From the NCBI GenBank assembly GCA_027490665.1, contig JAIXXP010000117.1, positions 1-55,510 on the forward strand: a stretch of DNA of 55,510 nucleotides, written 5' to 3'. The notes under the pieces are model-generated. The model was not told the origin of the DNA and did no database searches. It saw only the letters and a program-made list of their open reading frames with translations. Below, piece by piece: positions 34,513 through 43,084 of the stretch. Within the stretch, counting starts at the first letter, position 1. Each line of letters begins with the position of its first letter. Source of the DNA: Cryomorphaceae bacterium (GTDB lineage: Bacteria; Bacteroidota; Bacteroidia; Flavobacteriales_D; Crocinitomicaceae). A program made the position numbers and the translations under genes.

Positions 34513-36855
34513 TTATTTTTTGTCAACCAAATGCAAGAAGCCGTGACCCGTAACCTCTTGGTTGTTCAAGCCAGCTCCAACATATTTGTAGAAGTAAACA
34601 CCTTCACTTGCAGGTGTGCCATTGATTTTACCATCCCAGGCAGGATTGTTATTGATGAGGTCTACAGAACTTGCATCGAACAACACGTTGCCCCAACGGT
34701 TCAAGATAATGAGCTGCAACGAGATGACATTTTTAGTATCTAAATAGAAACTTTCGTTGTTGTTGTCGGCATTCGGACTGAAAACATTTGGCGCAATAAC
34801 TACAGGGCGTGCGTACTCACAGCTGCCGTCGTCAATAAGCGCATTCGGATCGTAGTTGAGCGCGAGTGGATCTGTACAACCAGTAGGGTAGACACAAGAA
34901 CCGTCGTTCACGTTAGCCAGTGGATTATAGTTGGTACCGAGCGGATCTGTACAGCCACATACATCTACCTGAATAGTAACGGTTGCAACATCTGAACACT
35001 GCGGTCCTTGATTGGCTGTGAGCGTTACTGTATAAGTACCGAAAGGCACATCGAACACATGATTTTGAGCACTGAGGTCATTGCTGCTGCCGGTTTGACC
35101 ATCGCCAAAGTTCCAGCCGAATGCGCTCGCGTTCTGACTTGTATTGGTGAAGGTAACACTGAGTGGTGCACAACCGGTTGTAACACTTGCGCTGAATGCT
35201 GCAACTGGCGGGTCAAGCACATCGACAAATGCGCTGTCACTTACAGTACAAACGTTGTCTTCAATTGTAATGTAATACCAACCAGAAGGAATATTTTGCC
35301 AAACAGAGGCGTCAATGAAGCCGTTTGGCCCTGGACCTGTCCAGTTGTATTGTGGAACGCCTTGTGTACCTGATGCCTGAACAGAAACAAAACCTGTAGG
35401 TACACAGGTAGAAGGCCCAACATATATGGTGTCAATAGCCAGTGTTTGGTTCATCGTGATGGTAACGGTGTCTGTAGAAGTGAAATTACAGTTGTCGGTT
35501 GCGGTTACTAAATAGTACATGGTGCCGTTTTGGCTAATACTCACAGAAATGGAGTCGTTGGTGCCCAGATTGGCCCCAGCTAAATTTTCCCATTCGTAGT
35601 CATAAGGAGCATAGCCGCCAGAGGCACTTGCTGTGAGCCAAACGCTATCAGCTGCACAATATACCGTTGGGTTGTTTCCGGTTATATTGATAATAGGCCC
35701 CTCGCCAATATATATGGTTCCTGACGAGGTGATGGTATCCCCACATGGATTGATAATTTCTACGGTAATCACGACTGATTCAAAACCTTCGGTGATGCCA
35801 TCTTGTGTTGGCGTGAGGTTGATGATAACGGTGTCTTCACCTGGCAAGAATGTAATTGGGTTAATAAGCGTGTTGTAATCGATGCCTTGTTGTGCAACAC
35901 CGCCGATGGTATAGTTGATAATAAGGGTATCATTGACTTGTCCTGGAGGGCGTGTAAAGATGAAGTCAGCGTAAGTACAACCTTCAATGATGGTGGTGTC
36001 GCCAGATACAGTTGCAACAGCAACGTCTACAGCTGCTGAACTAAAAGAACCGGCTTCTAAGAACACACCAGAGTCGTAGGATTGGTCACCTACGTTAGAG
36101 ATGGCCAACTTGATATGATAGAGTTGGTTACATTGAACACTTGCCGCGGCAGTGAGCAAGGTGGTGGTGCCGTCGTATTGGATGGCATCGCCGTAGGTCA
36201 AAGTGGAGGCTGCTTCATTAAATACGTAGTATTGTGTATTGGAAACATCTCCTACGTTGTTAATAGTTACAGGAATGCCGCCAGGAATAGTAGCGATGTT
36301 GCTGCCACCATTTGGATAACCAGCTAATGCATAGGGACCTGTAATTCCAGGACCCCATAGGAAAAGACCAAAGGCATCGTTAAAGGAAGAAGGTGAAAAC
36401 TCAGGGTATTCATCGGAACCAAACATATAATTAAAAACCAAGGTGTCTCCGGCAGGAATGAAGTCGAACTCAAGTACAACACCATTTGTTACATTACCGG
36501 CTGCAATATCATTGAGATGTGGATCAGTACTCACTGAGCTTGTTGCAGGGTTATTGAGTGTAAAACTACTGCTGTTATTTGGCCCAACGGCAGCTGCTGC
36601 ATTTCCTGTTGTGAGGATAAGGCCGTTATTGATAGGAAAGGCTGGATTTGTATTCGTAAAATATCCTACATTAGATTGTGCTGTATTGGCCAAGGCCGGG
36701 TTGCCATTGATAGTGACATTAAAAGCAGTTACACCAAAACCCAACAAGACGTTGTCTACTAATTGTTGTGGAGTTTGGGTGGTTGATACGCCAATGGATT
36801 GTCCAAAAACAGAGCCAAAAGCAAAGATAAAAGCGAGGTGTAGTAAATGTTTCAT
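34513..36855 (-). CDS. Choice-of-anchor L protein with type B T9SS C-terminal domain
   Basis: This is a 780-residue secreted, probably surface-bound protein. In order: a signal peptide (to about FGSVFGQ); a choice-of-anchor L domain (about 25-270, with the hallmark NYMFGSDEYPEFSPSSFND); a Calx-beta-like domain (about 275-385); a beta-sandwich region (about 390-550); a PKD domain (about 555-640, GWNFGDG); two tandem cysteine repeats of type CTDPLxxNYxPxAxxxDGSC; and a gliding-motility-associated C-terminal domain (about 695-780) used for type 9 secretion. I start at the ATG at 36855, which opens the signal peptide. Adhesion or matrix function is likely but not shown. Confidence 0.88.
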   Translation of the reverse strand: MKHLLHLAFIFAFGSVFGQSIGVSTTQTPQQLVDNVLLGFGVTAFNVTINGNPALANTAQSNVGYFTNTNPAFPINNGLILTTGNAAAAVGPNNSSSFTLNNPATSSVSTDPHLNDIAAGNVTNGVVLEFDFIPAGDTLVFNYMFGSDEYPEFSPSSFNDAFGLFLWGPGITGPYALAGYPNGGSNIATIPGGIPVTINNVGDVSNTQYYVFNEAASTLTYGDAIQYDGTTTLLTAAASVQCNQLYHIKLAISNVGDQSYDSGVFLEAGSFSSAAVDVAVATVSGDTTIIEGCTYADFIFTRPPGQVNDTLIINYTIGGVAQQGIDYNTLINPITFLPGEDTVIINLTPTQDGITEGFESVVITVEIINPCGDTITSSGTIYIGEGPIINITGNNPTVYCAADSVWLTASASGGYAPYDYEWENLAGANLGTNDSISVSISQNGTMYYLVTATDNCNFTSTDTVTITMNQTLAIDTIYVGPSTCVPTGFVSVQASGTQGVPQYNWTGPGPNGFIDASVWQNIPSGWYYITIEDNVCTVSDSAFVDVLDPPVAAFSASVTTGCAPLSVTFTNTSQNASAFGWNFGDGQTGSSNDLSAQNHVFDVPFGTYTVTLTANQGPQCSDVATVTIQVDVCGCTDPLGTNYNPLANVNDGSCVYPTGCTDPLALNYDPNALIDDGSCEYARPVVIAPNVFSPNADNNNESFYLDTKNVISLQLIILNRWGNVLFDASSVDLINNNPAWDGKINGTPASEGVYFYKYVGAGLNNQEVTGHGFLHLVDKK

Positions 36856-36904
36856 ATGCGCAAGTTGCCGTTTAGACGTCAAAATTGACAATATAGTTGC
36901 ATTA

Positions 36905-36912
36905 CAAAATTA
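36905..36912 (-). promoter_or_regulatory. -7 promoter box for the choice-of-anchor L protein
   Basis: On the minus strand this reads TAATTTTG (full match), 49 bases before the ATG at 36855. Confidence 0.45.
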
Positions 36913-36973
36913 ATATAAACTCTGACGCAGCAAAACACCGCGATTTTTCGCAACTTTGAGGTATAGAATTATT

Positions 36974-38356
36974 ATGGAAAAAACACAACAATTTATTGGC
37001 CAGCACAAAGACAGATTTGTGGCTGAACTTTTTGCACTATTGCGCATTCCTTCTGTATCTGCAGACCCTTCATTTCAGCAAGATGTTGCCGCCTGTGCCA
37101 CCCATTTAGCCACTCATTTAAAAGAAATTGGCTTGGATGGAGTAGAGGTGATTCCAACGGCGGGGCATCCAATTGTATATGCAGAAAAAATCATAAATGC
37201 TTCTCTGCCAACAGTTTTAGTATATGGCCACTACGATGTTCAGCCTGCAGACCCGCTCGAACTTTGGCATACACCAGCCTTTGAACCTGTCATCAAACAA
37301 ACACCTATTCATCCTGAGGGCGCTATTTTTGCGCGAGGTGCTTGCGACGACAAGGGTCAGTTTTTCATGCACGTAAAAGCCGTTGAAGCCATGCTTCAGG
37401 CTCAAGAACTTCCATGCAACCTTAAGCTCATGATCGAAGGTGAAGAAGAGGTGGGCAGTCCTAATTTGGCAATTTTTGTTCGAGAAAATAAAACCAAATT
37501 AAAGGCAGATATCATTCTTGTATCTGACACCGGTATGTTGGCCAACGACACCCCTTCCATTACCACAGGCTTGAGAGGACTCAGTTACGTAGAAGTTGAA
37601 GTAACTGGTCCCAACCGCGACCTTCACTCAGGTCTATATGGTGGCTGTGTCGCCAACCCAATCAATACGCTCACTCAAATGATTGCAAGTCTGCACGACG
37701 AAAATATGCGCATTACCATACCAGGTTTTTATGACAAAGTAATTGAACTTTCTGCTGAAGATAGGGCAGAAATGGCTAAAGCGCCTTTTTCTGAGCAAGC
37801 CTATTGCGCGGCTTTAGATATCAAAGCCACACACGGTGAAAATGGATACAGTACCATGGAGCGCGGCTCTATTCGGCCAACACTAGACGTCAATGGTATT
37901 TGGGGAGGTTATACGGGCGAAGGCGCAAAAACCGTAATTGCTTCAAAAGCATACGCTAAAATTTCCATGCGCTTGGTTCCTGACCAAGACCCAGAAGAAA
38001 TTACCAACCTCTTCCAAAAACATTTTGAAAGCATTGCGCCTATGAGCGTGCGTGTAAAAGTAATGCCACACCATGGTGGCGAACCTGTCGTTACGCCAAC
38101 CGATTCTCCAGCATACGCAGCGGCAAGTCGCGCTTATGAAACCACATTTGGTAAAAAACCTATACCGGTCCGCAGTGGAGGAAGCATCCCAATTATTGCC
38201 ATGTTCGAACAAGAGCTTGGGCTCAAAACCATTTTAATGGGCTTTGGCTTGGATAGCGATGCCATCCATAGTCCGAATGAGCATTTTGGTTTGTTCAACT
38301 ATTTCAAGGGCATCGAGACCATCCCTTATTTTTACAAGCACTTTAGCGAGATCTAA
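36974..38356 (+). CDS. M20 family dipeptidase
   Basis: This is a 460-residue zinc metallopeptidase of the M20 (CNDP/PepV-like) family, likely a cytosolic dipeptidase. It has the metal-binding motif YGHYDVQPADP, the ARGACDDKGQF segment, the catalytic glutamates in IEGEEEVGSPN, a dimerisation domain containing NRDLHSGLYGG, and the C-terminal IHSPNEHF metal-site histidine. I start at the ATG at 36974 (MEKTQQFIGQH); the alternative at 36956 adds six residues without family support. A lipoprotein and polA follow in close order. Substrate is inferred from family only. Confidence 0.88.
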   Translation: MEKTQQFIGQHKDRFVAELFALLRIPSVSADPSFQQDVAACATHLATHLKEIGLDGVEVIPTAGHPIVYAEKIINASLPTVLVYGHYDVQPADPLELWHTPAFEPVIKQTPIHPEGAIFARGACDDKGQFFMHVKAVEAMLQAQELPCNLKLMIEGEEEVGSPNLAIFVRENKTKLKADIILVSDTGMLANDTPSITTGLRGLSYVEVEVTGPNRDLHSGLYGGCVANPINTLTQMIASLHDENMRITIPGFYDKVIELSAEDRAEMAKAPFSEQAYCAALDIKATHGENGYSTMERGSIRPTLDVNGIWGGYTGEGAKTVIASKAYAKISMRLVPDQDPEEITNLFQKHFESIAPMSVRVKVMPHHGGEPVVTPTDSPAYAAASRAYETTFGKKPIPVRSGGSIPIIAMFEQELGLKTILMGFGLDSDAIHSPNEHFGLFNYFKGIETIPYFYKHFSEI

Positions 38357-38358
38357 GC

Positions 38359-38829
38359 ATGAAAAATATTTTGTTTCTCTTCGGCTTGTTTGTTTTAGTG
38401 TCTTGTAAAAGCTTAGAAGAACCGGTTGAAATGGTGAGCTTCGACGGCACACAAATTGAACAATTTAGTGGACAGCTCGTGAAGTTCAAAGCCAGTTTTC
38501 ATATACAGAACAACCTTTGGGTTCCTGTAAAAATGAAACCAGGTTCTTTTGAGGTATTCGTCGATCAACAAAAAATAGGAAATCTATACCTAGACGAACC
38601 GATTAAAATCCGTGGTCACCGCGAGAGTGAGCTTACAATTCCCTTGCGCCTTATTCCAGAGCCGGGTTTTATGACCACAGCATATAAGGCTGCCAAAAAA
38701 CCACTTGCCACTGTTAAAATCAGCGGCTATCCAAAGGCAGGCGCCTTGTTCATTTACAAAACATTTCCAGTTTCTAAAGAGACCCAAATTGAACCCGCTC
38801 AATTTATTCCTTACATTCCTACTTTCTGA
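38359..38829 (+). CDS. LEA14-like lipoprotein
   Basis: This is a 156-residue predicted lipoprotein with signal LFGLFVLVSC (Cys about residue 16). The single domain, with VKFKASFHIQNNLWVPVKMKPGSFEVFVDQQKIGN written here as neighbouring strands, resembles the LEA-2/WHy immunoglobulin-like fold: an 'NN-x-N' strand, then VFVD and a later ELTIPLRLIP strand. Such proteins are envelope or desiccation related, but this match is by pattern only. It starts two bases after the dipeptidase gene and its stop overlaps the polA ATG (TGATG at 38827-38831), so the three are cotranscribed. Confidence 0.6.
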   Translation: MKNILFLFGLFVLVSCKSLEEPVEMVSFDGTQIEQFSGQLVKFKASFHIQNNLWVPVKMKPGSFEVFVDQQKIGNLYLDEPIKIRGHRESELTIPLRLIPEPGFMTTAYKAAKKPLATVKISGYPKAGALFIYKTFPVSKETQIEPAQFIPYIPTF

Positions 38830-41636
38830 TGCTTACACCCGTTGCTCCTAAAAAACTTTTCTTACTTGACGCATATGCACTTATTTATAGAGCGTATTTT
38901 GCGTTTGCCAAAAACCCTCGTGTCAATTCAAAAGGAGAAAACACTTCGGCAGCTTTTGGATTTACAAATGTCCTTATAGACATTCTCAAAACGGAGCAAC
39001 CCACACATATTGCTGTTGTTTTTGATCCGCCAGGTGGCTCTACGCAGCGCCAAGAAGAATATGTAGAATATAAGGCACAGCGCGAACAAATGCCCGAGGA
39101 TATCCGCTCTATGATTCAGCCCATCAAGCAAATTGTTCAGGCTTTTAACATTCCGATATTGGAAGTGGCAGGTTTTGAGGCCGACGACGTCATCGGAACA
39201 TTCGCCAAGCTTGCAGAGCCAAGAGGTTTTCTCACCTACATGATGACCCCCGACAAAGATTATGCACAATTGGTAAGCCCACAAACATTTATGTACAAGC
39301 CTGGTCGAGGAGGAAATCCGCCTGAAATTTTAGGGGTTAAAGAGGTTTGTGAAAAATTTGAAGTTGAGTCACCGATTCAAGTCATCGATATTTTAGGTTT
39401 GTGGGGAGATGCCTCCGATAATATTCCTGGAGTTCCAGGAATTGGCGAGAAAACCGCAAAGTCCTTGATAGCAAAGTATGGTTCTATGGAAGGTTTGTTT
39501 GAGCATGTCCATGAATTGAAAGGCAAGCAAAAAGAAAATGTAGAGAATTTTCAGCAACAAGGCCTAATGTCCAAATCTTTGGCCACCATTATCCGAGATG
39601 TTCCGATTGAATTCGATGAAAAGGATTTAGAAGTTTGCCCAGTCAATGCCGATGCCATTCGCGACATCTTCACCGAATTAGAATTCAGAACCCTTGCCAA
39701 GCGCATCATTGGCGAAGAACTTGTAGTTACCCAATCTACGGTAAATAAAGAAGATCCGCAACTCGACCTTTTTGGAATGCAAAGCATGCTAGAACCCCAG
39801 GAGGCTGCACCTACGTCGAATTATAAAACCATCGCTACAGAAAAACCGAGCTATCACCTCATTACTTCTGAAGAGGAGCGCAAAGAATTGTTAGCACTGC
39901 TGCTTGTCCAAAGTGAAGTGTGTTTTGACACCGAAACGACATCTATTGATGCGCTTCATGCTGACCTAGTTGGTTTTTCGTTTGCTTACAAACCGCGGGA
40001 AGCATTTTATGTAGCTGTACCTTCAGATTTTGAGGCCGCAAAAGCGATTGTAAACGAATTTGCATTGGTGTTCGAGGACCTCTCTATTGAGAAAATCGCT
40101 CACAACATTAAATACGACCTCAAAGTATTGCATCGCTACGGCATCGAATTAAAGGGCCCACTTTTCGACACTATGATTGCACAATACTTGATCAACCCCG
40201 AGTCCAAACAAGGCATGGACTTCTTGGCTACGTATTACCTGAATTATCAGCCCATTTCTATTGAGGCGCTCATTGGTAAAAAAGGCAAGAACCAAGGCAA
40301 TATGTCAGATTTAGCGCCCGAACAAATCAAAGACTACGCTTGTGAAGACGCCGACATCACCTACCAACTCAAAAAACTTTTAGAGCCAGAAATTGAAAAG
40401 CCGCATCTGCATCATTTGTTTTACGACGTCGAAATGCCTTTGGCAAAGGTGCTTAAAGAAATAGAACAAGAAGGAATAGCGATAGACACGGTTGCGCTTA
40501 CGGCTTTTTCAAAAGAACTCGACGAACGTCTTATAGAGCTTGACCAACAAATCAAAGAATTGGCAGGTGAAGAATTCAATATTGACTCTCCCAAACAACT
40601 AGGAGAAATCTTATTTGAGAAACTCCAAATTTCGAGCAAGGCAAAGAAGACCAAAACAGGTCAGTATGCTACTTCCGAAGACATCCTGCAAAAACACGAG
40701 CACGACCACCCAATTATAGGTCATATTTTGGAGTATCGTCAGTTGCGCAAACTGAAAAGTACTTACGTCGACCCATTGCCAATGCTATGCGACCCCATTG
40801 ACGGCCGAATACACTCGAATTTTATGCAAACGGTAACCGCAACTGGCCGCTTAAGCTCTAATAACCCTAACCTTCAAAATATTCCAGTGCGTTCGGCAAA
40901 AGGCCGAGAAATCCGCCGCGCTTTTGTACCCCGTTCTTCCGACTTCCAACTCATGGCCGTCGATTACTCTCAAATAGAATTGCGCATCATTGCGGCACTT
41001 TCAGGCGACCCTAATATGATTGCAGCTTTCAAAAGCGGCCACGACATCCATGCGGCCACTGCTGCAAAAGTATTTCACACCCCGATCGCTGAGGTAAGCC
41101 GCGAACAGCGCAGCGCAGCAAAAGCGGTCAATTTTGGTATCATTTATGGTCAATCGGCTTTCGGTTTGGCTCAAAACCTTCAAATTTCGCGCACCGAAGC
41201 AAAAGGAATCATCGATGCTTATTTTGAACAATACGGCACCATCAAAACCTATATGGATAAAGTAATAGCTCAAGCCAGAGAATTGGGTTATGTAGAAACC
41301 ATTCTCAAGCGCCGCCGTTATTTGCCGGATATCCATTCTGCAAATGCAGTGGTTAGAGGCTTTGCAGAAAGAAATGCCATTAATGCACCCATCCAAGGCT
41401 CGGCCGCGGATATCATCAAACTTGCAATGGTGGCCGTACAAAAGGCCATGAGCAAAGAAAAACTGCAATCTAAAATGATCCTTCAAGTCCATGATGAACT
41501 CGTATTTGATGTACATAAAGATGAAATCGAACAAATGCAATTGCTTGTTAAAACAGCAATGGAACAAGCCGTTTCTATGGAAGTCCCGATGGAAGTCGAA
41601 ATGAAAACCGCCAACAACTGGCTAGAAGCGCACTAA
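38829..41636 (+). CDS. polA: DNA polymerase I
   Basis: This is the full-length repair and Okazaki-fragment polymerase (935 residues). The N-terminal 5' nuclease domain (about 1-300) begins FLLDAYALIYRAYFAF and carries GFEADDVIGT. The 3'-5' exonuclease domain has the metal residues intact (CFDTETTS near 365, NIKYDLK, YACEDADITYQL), so proofreading is expected; many other PolA proteins have lost it. The polymerase domain has motif A VDYSQIELR (about 711), motif B RSAAKAVNFGIIYG (about 760) and motif C QVHDELVF (about 887). It overlaps the lipoprotein stop by one base. Confidence 0.96.
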   Translation: MLTPVAPKKLFLLDAYALIYRAYFAFAKNPRVNSKGENTSAAFGFTNVLIDILKTEQPTHIAVVFDPPGGSTQRQEEYVEYKAQREQMPEDIRSMIQPIKQIVQAFNIPILEVAGFEADDVIGTFAKLAEPRGFLTYMMTPDKDYAQLVSPQTFMYKPGRGGNPPEILGVKEVCEKFEVESPIQVIDILGLWGDASDNIPGVPGIGEKTAKSLIAKYGSMEGLFEHVHELKGKQKENVENFQQQGLMSKSLATIIRDVPIEFDEKDLEVCPVNADAIRDIFTELEFRTLAKRIIGEELVVTQSTVNKEDPQLDLFGMQSMLEPQEAAPTSNYKTIATEKPSYHLITSEEERKELLALLLVQSEVCFDTETTSIDALHADLVGFSFAYKPREAFYVAVPSDFEAAKAIVNEFALVFEDLSIEKIAHNIKYDLKVLHRYGIELKGPLFDTMIAQYLINPESKQGMDFLATYYLNYQPISIEALIGKKGKNQGNMSDLAPEQIKDYACEDADITYQLKKLLEPEIEKPHLHHLFYDVEMPLAKVLKEIEQEGIAIDTVALTAFSKELDERLIELDQQIKELAGEEFNIDSPKQLGEILFEKLQISSKAKKTKTGQYATSEDILQKHEHDHPIIGHILEYRQLRKLKSTYVDPLPMLCDPIDGRIHSNFMQTVTATGRLSSNNPNLQNIPVRSAKGREIRRAFVPRSSDFQLMAVDYSQIELRIIAALSGDPNMIAAFKSGHDIHAATAAKVFHTPIAEVSREQRSAAKAVNFGIIYGQSAFGLAQNLQISRTEAKGIIDAYFEQYGTIKTYMDKVIAQARELGYVETILKRRRYLPDIHSANAVVRGFAERNAINAPIQGSAADIIKLAMVAVQKAMSKEKLQSKMILQVHDELVFDVHKDEIEQMQLLVKTAMEQAVSMEVPMEVEMKTANNWLEAH

Positions 41637-41648
41637 TTAAACTTAAGG

Positions 41649-41656
41649 TATCTTTG
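41649..41656 (+). promoter_or_regulatory. -7 promoter box for rseP
   Basis: TATCTTTG is a full TAnnTTTG match, 18 bases upstream of the rseP ATG and 12 bases after the polA stop. It suggests rseP is transcribed on its own. Confidence 0.55.
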
Positions 41657-41674
41657 TAAAACACAATTTATAAA

Positions 41675-43078
41675 ATGGAAATTCTCATTAAAGCAGCTCA
41701 GCTCATCACTTCCCTTGCAATTCTCGTTACCCTTCACGAGTTTGGACATTTCATCCCGGCCAAACTTTTCAAAACACGTGTCGAGAAATTTTATCTGTTT
41801 TTCAATCCCTATTTTTCTTTCTTTCGTTGGAAAAGCGTCAATGGTGTCAAAAGAAAGTCATGGTTCAGCAGTGCCCCTCCAAAAGATTGGTCTGAAGATC
41901 CTGATACCACAGAATGGGGTATAGGTTGGGTTCCGCTAGGTGGTTATGTCAAAATTGCGGGCATGATCGACGAATCTATGGACACCGAGCAGCTCAAAAA
42001 CGAACCACAACCGTGGGAATTCAGAAGTAAAAAAGCTTGGCAGCGCCTGATCATCATGATAGGTGGTGTTACCGTCAATTTAGTACTTGGTTTCTTGATT
42101 TACATAGCAGTGGTCTTTACTTGGGGCCAACTCACCTTGGATCAAAATAAATTGCAAGCAGGTTTAGGTGTGCATCCTTACTTGGCTCAATATGGCATTT
42201 ATTCTGGCGATATCATCTTAGACATCGAAGGAAAGAAACCACTTAATCTCGACGAAATCAATAAGTCTATTTTATTGCGTGGTGCGCACAAGATTACAGT
42301 ACAACACCCAGACGGAACAACCGCACACCTTACACTTCCTTCAGACATCGATCAAAAATTATTTGAAGCGGGTGCTTTGCCTGCATTCTCCCTGCGCGCA
42401 AAAACATTAAAAGTTGCAGAGGTGAGTAAAGATTCACCGGCGCTAAAGTCAGGATTCAAAGCAAAAGACCACATTTACGAGGTGAACGGAACTCCCATTC
42501 ATTATTACGATGAATTTCAAGCTATTTTATTTGCCAACAAAAATAAATTGGTTGACATCAAGGTTGCTCAAAATAGCGATTCAAAAGATACCATCACCCG
42601 CGAGGTTAGGGTCAAATCAAATGGCACAATTGGCATCATGACTAACTCCGCATTCGTTGACCGCAAAGCGCTTTCCGAGAAAAAATATGGTTTTGCACAA
42701 AGCATCGGTATCGGCATGAGTTATGGCTACAACACTTTATCTGATTATGTAAGCCAATTTAAATTTGTATTTACGAAAAAAGGCGCCACGCAAATTGGTG
42801 GTTTTGCTTCTATTGGCAATATGTTCCCGCCACTTTGGGATTGGCACACCTTCTGGCTTACTACAGCTTTGCTTTCTATTATTTTGGCGTTCATGAATAT
42901 TTTACCAATTCCTGCGCTAGACGGCGGCCATGTTGTTTTCCTTTTATATGAAATGATCACCGGTAAAGAAGCTCCACAAAAAGTATTGGAGGTTGCACAG
43001 TATATCGGGATTTTCTTACTCCTTTCTTTGATGATTTACGCCAACGGCGCCGACTTAGTTCGTTGGTTAATGAAATAA
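41675..43078 (+). CDS. rseP: RIP metalloprotease RseP (site-2 protease family)
   Basis: This intramembrane zinc protease cuts membrane-bound regulators such as anti-sigma factors after a first cleavage. The 467 residues have the zinc motif HEFGH (21-25) in helix 1, a PDZ domain (about 225-320, with KVAEVSKDSPALKSGFKAKDHIYEVNG) and the C-terminal NILPIPALDGGHV motif, which supplies the third zinc ligand. There are four membrane helices. Stress-response substrates are unknown here, as no anti-sigma gene lies nearby. It is followed six bases later by paaZ, a metabolic gene with no clear link. Confidence 0.9.
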   Translation: MEILIKAAQLITSLAILVTLHEFGHFIPAKLFKTRVEKFYLFFNPYFSFFRWKSVNGVKRKSWFSSAPPKDWSEDPDTTEWGIGWVPLGGYVKIAGMIDESMDTEQLKNEPQPWEFRSKKAWQRLIIMIGGVTVNLVLGFLIYIAVVFTWGQLTLDQNKLQAGLGVHPYLAQYGIYSGDIILDIEGKKPLNLDEINKSILLRGAHKITVQHPDGTTAHLTLPSDIDQKLFEAGALPAFSLRAKTLKVAEVSKDSPALKSGFKAKDHIYEVNGTPIHYYDEFQAILFANKNKLVDIKVAQNSDSKDTITREVRVKSNGTIGIMTNSAFVDRKALSEKKYGFAQSIGIGMSYGYNTLSDYVSQFKFVFTKKGATQIGGFASIGNMFPPLWDWHTFWLTTALLSIILAFMNILPIPALDGGHVVFLLYEMITGKEAPQKVLEVAQYIGIFLLLSLMIYANGADLVRWLMK

Positions 43079-43084
43079 GCACTT

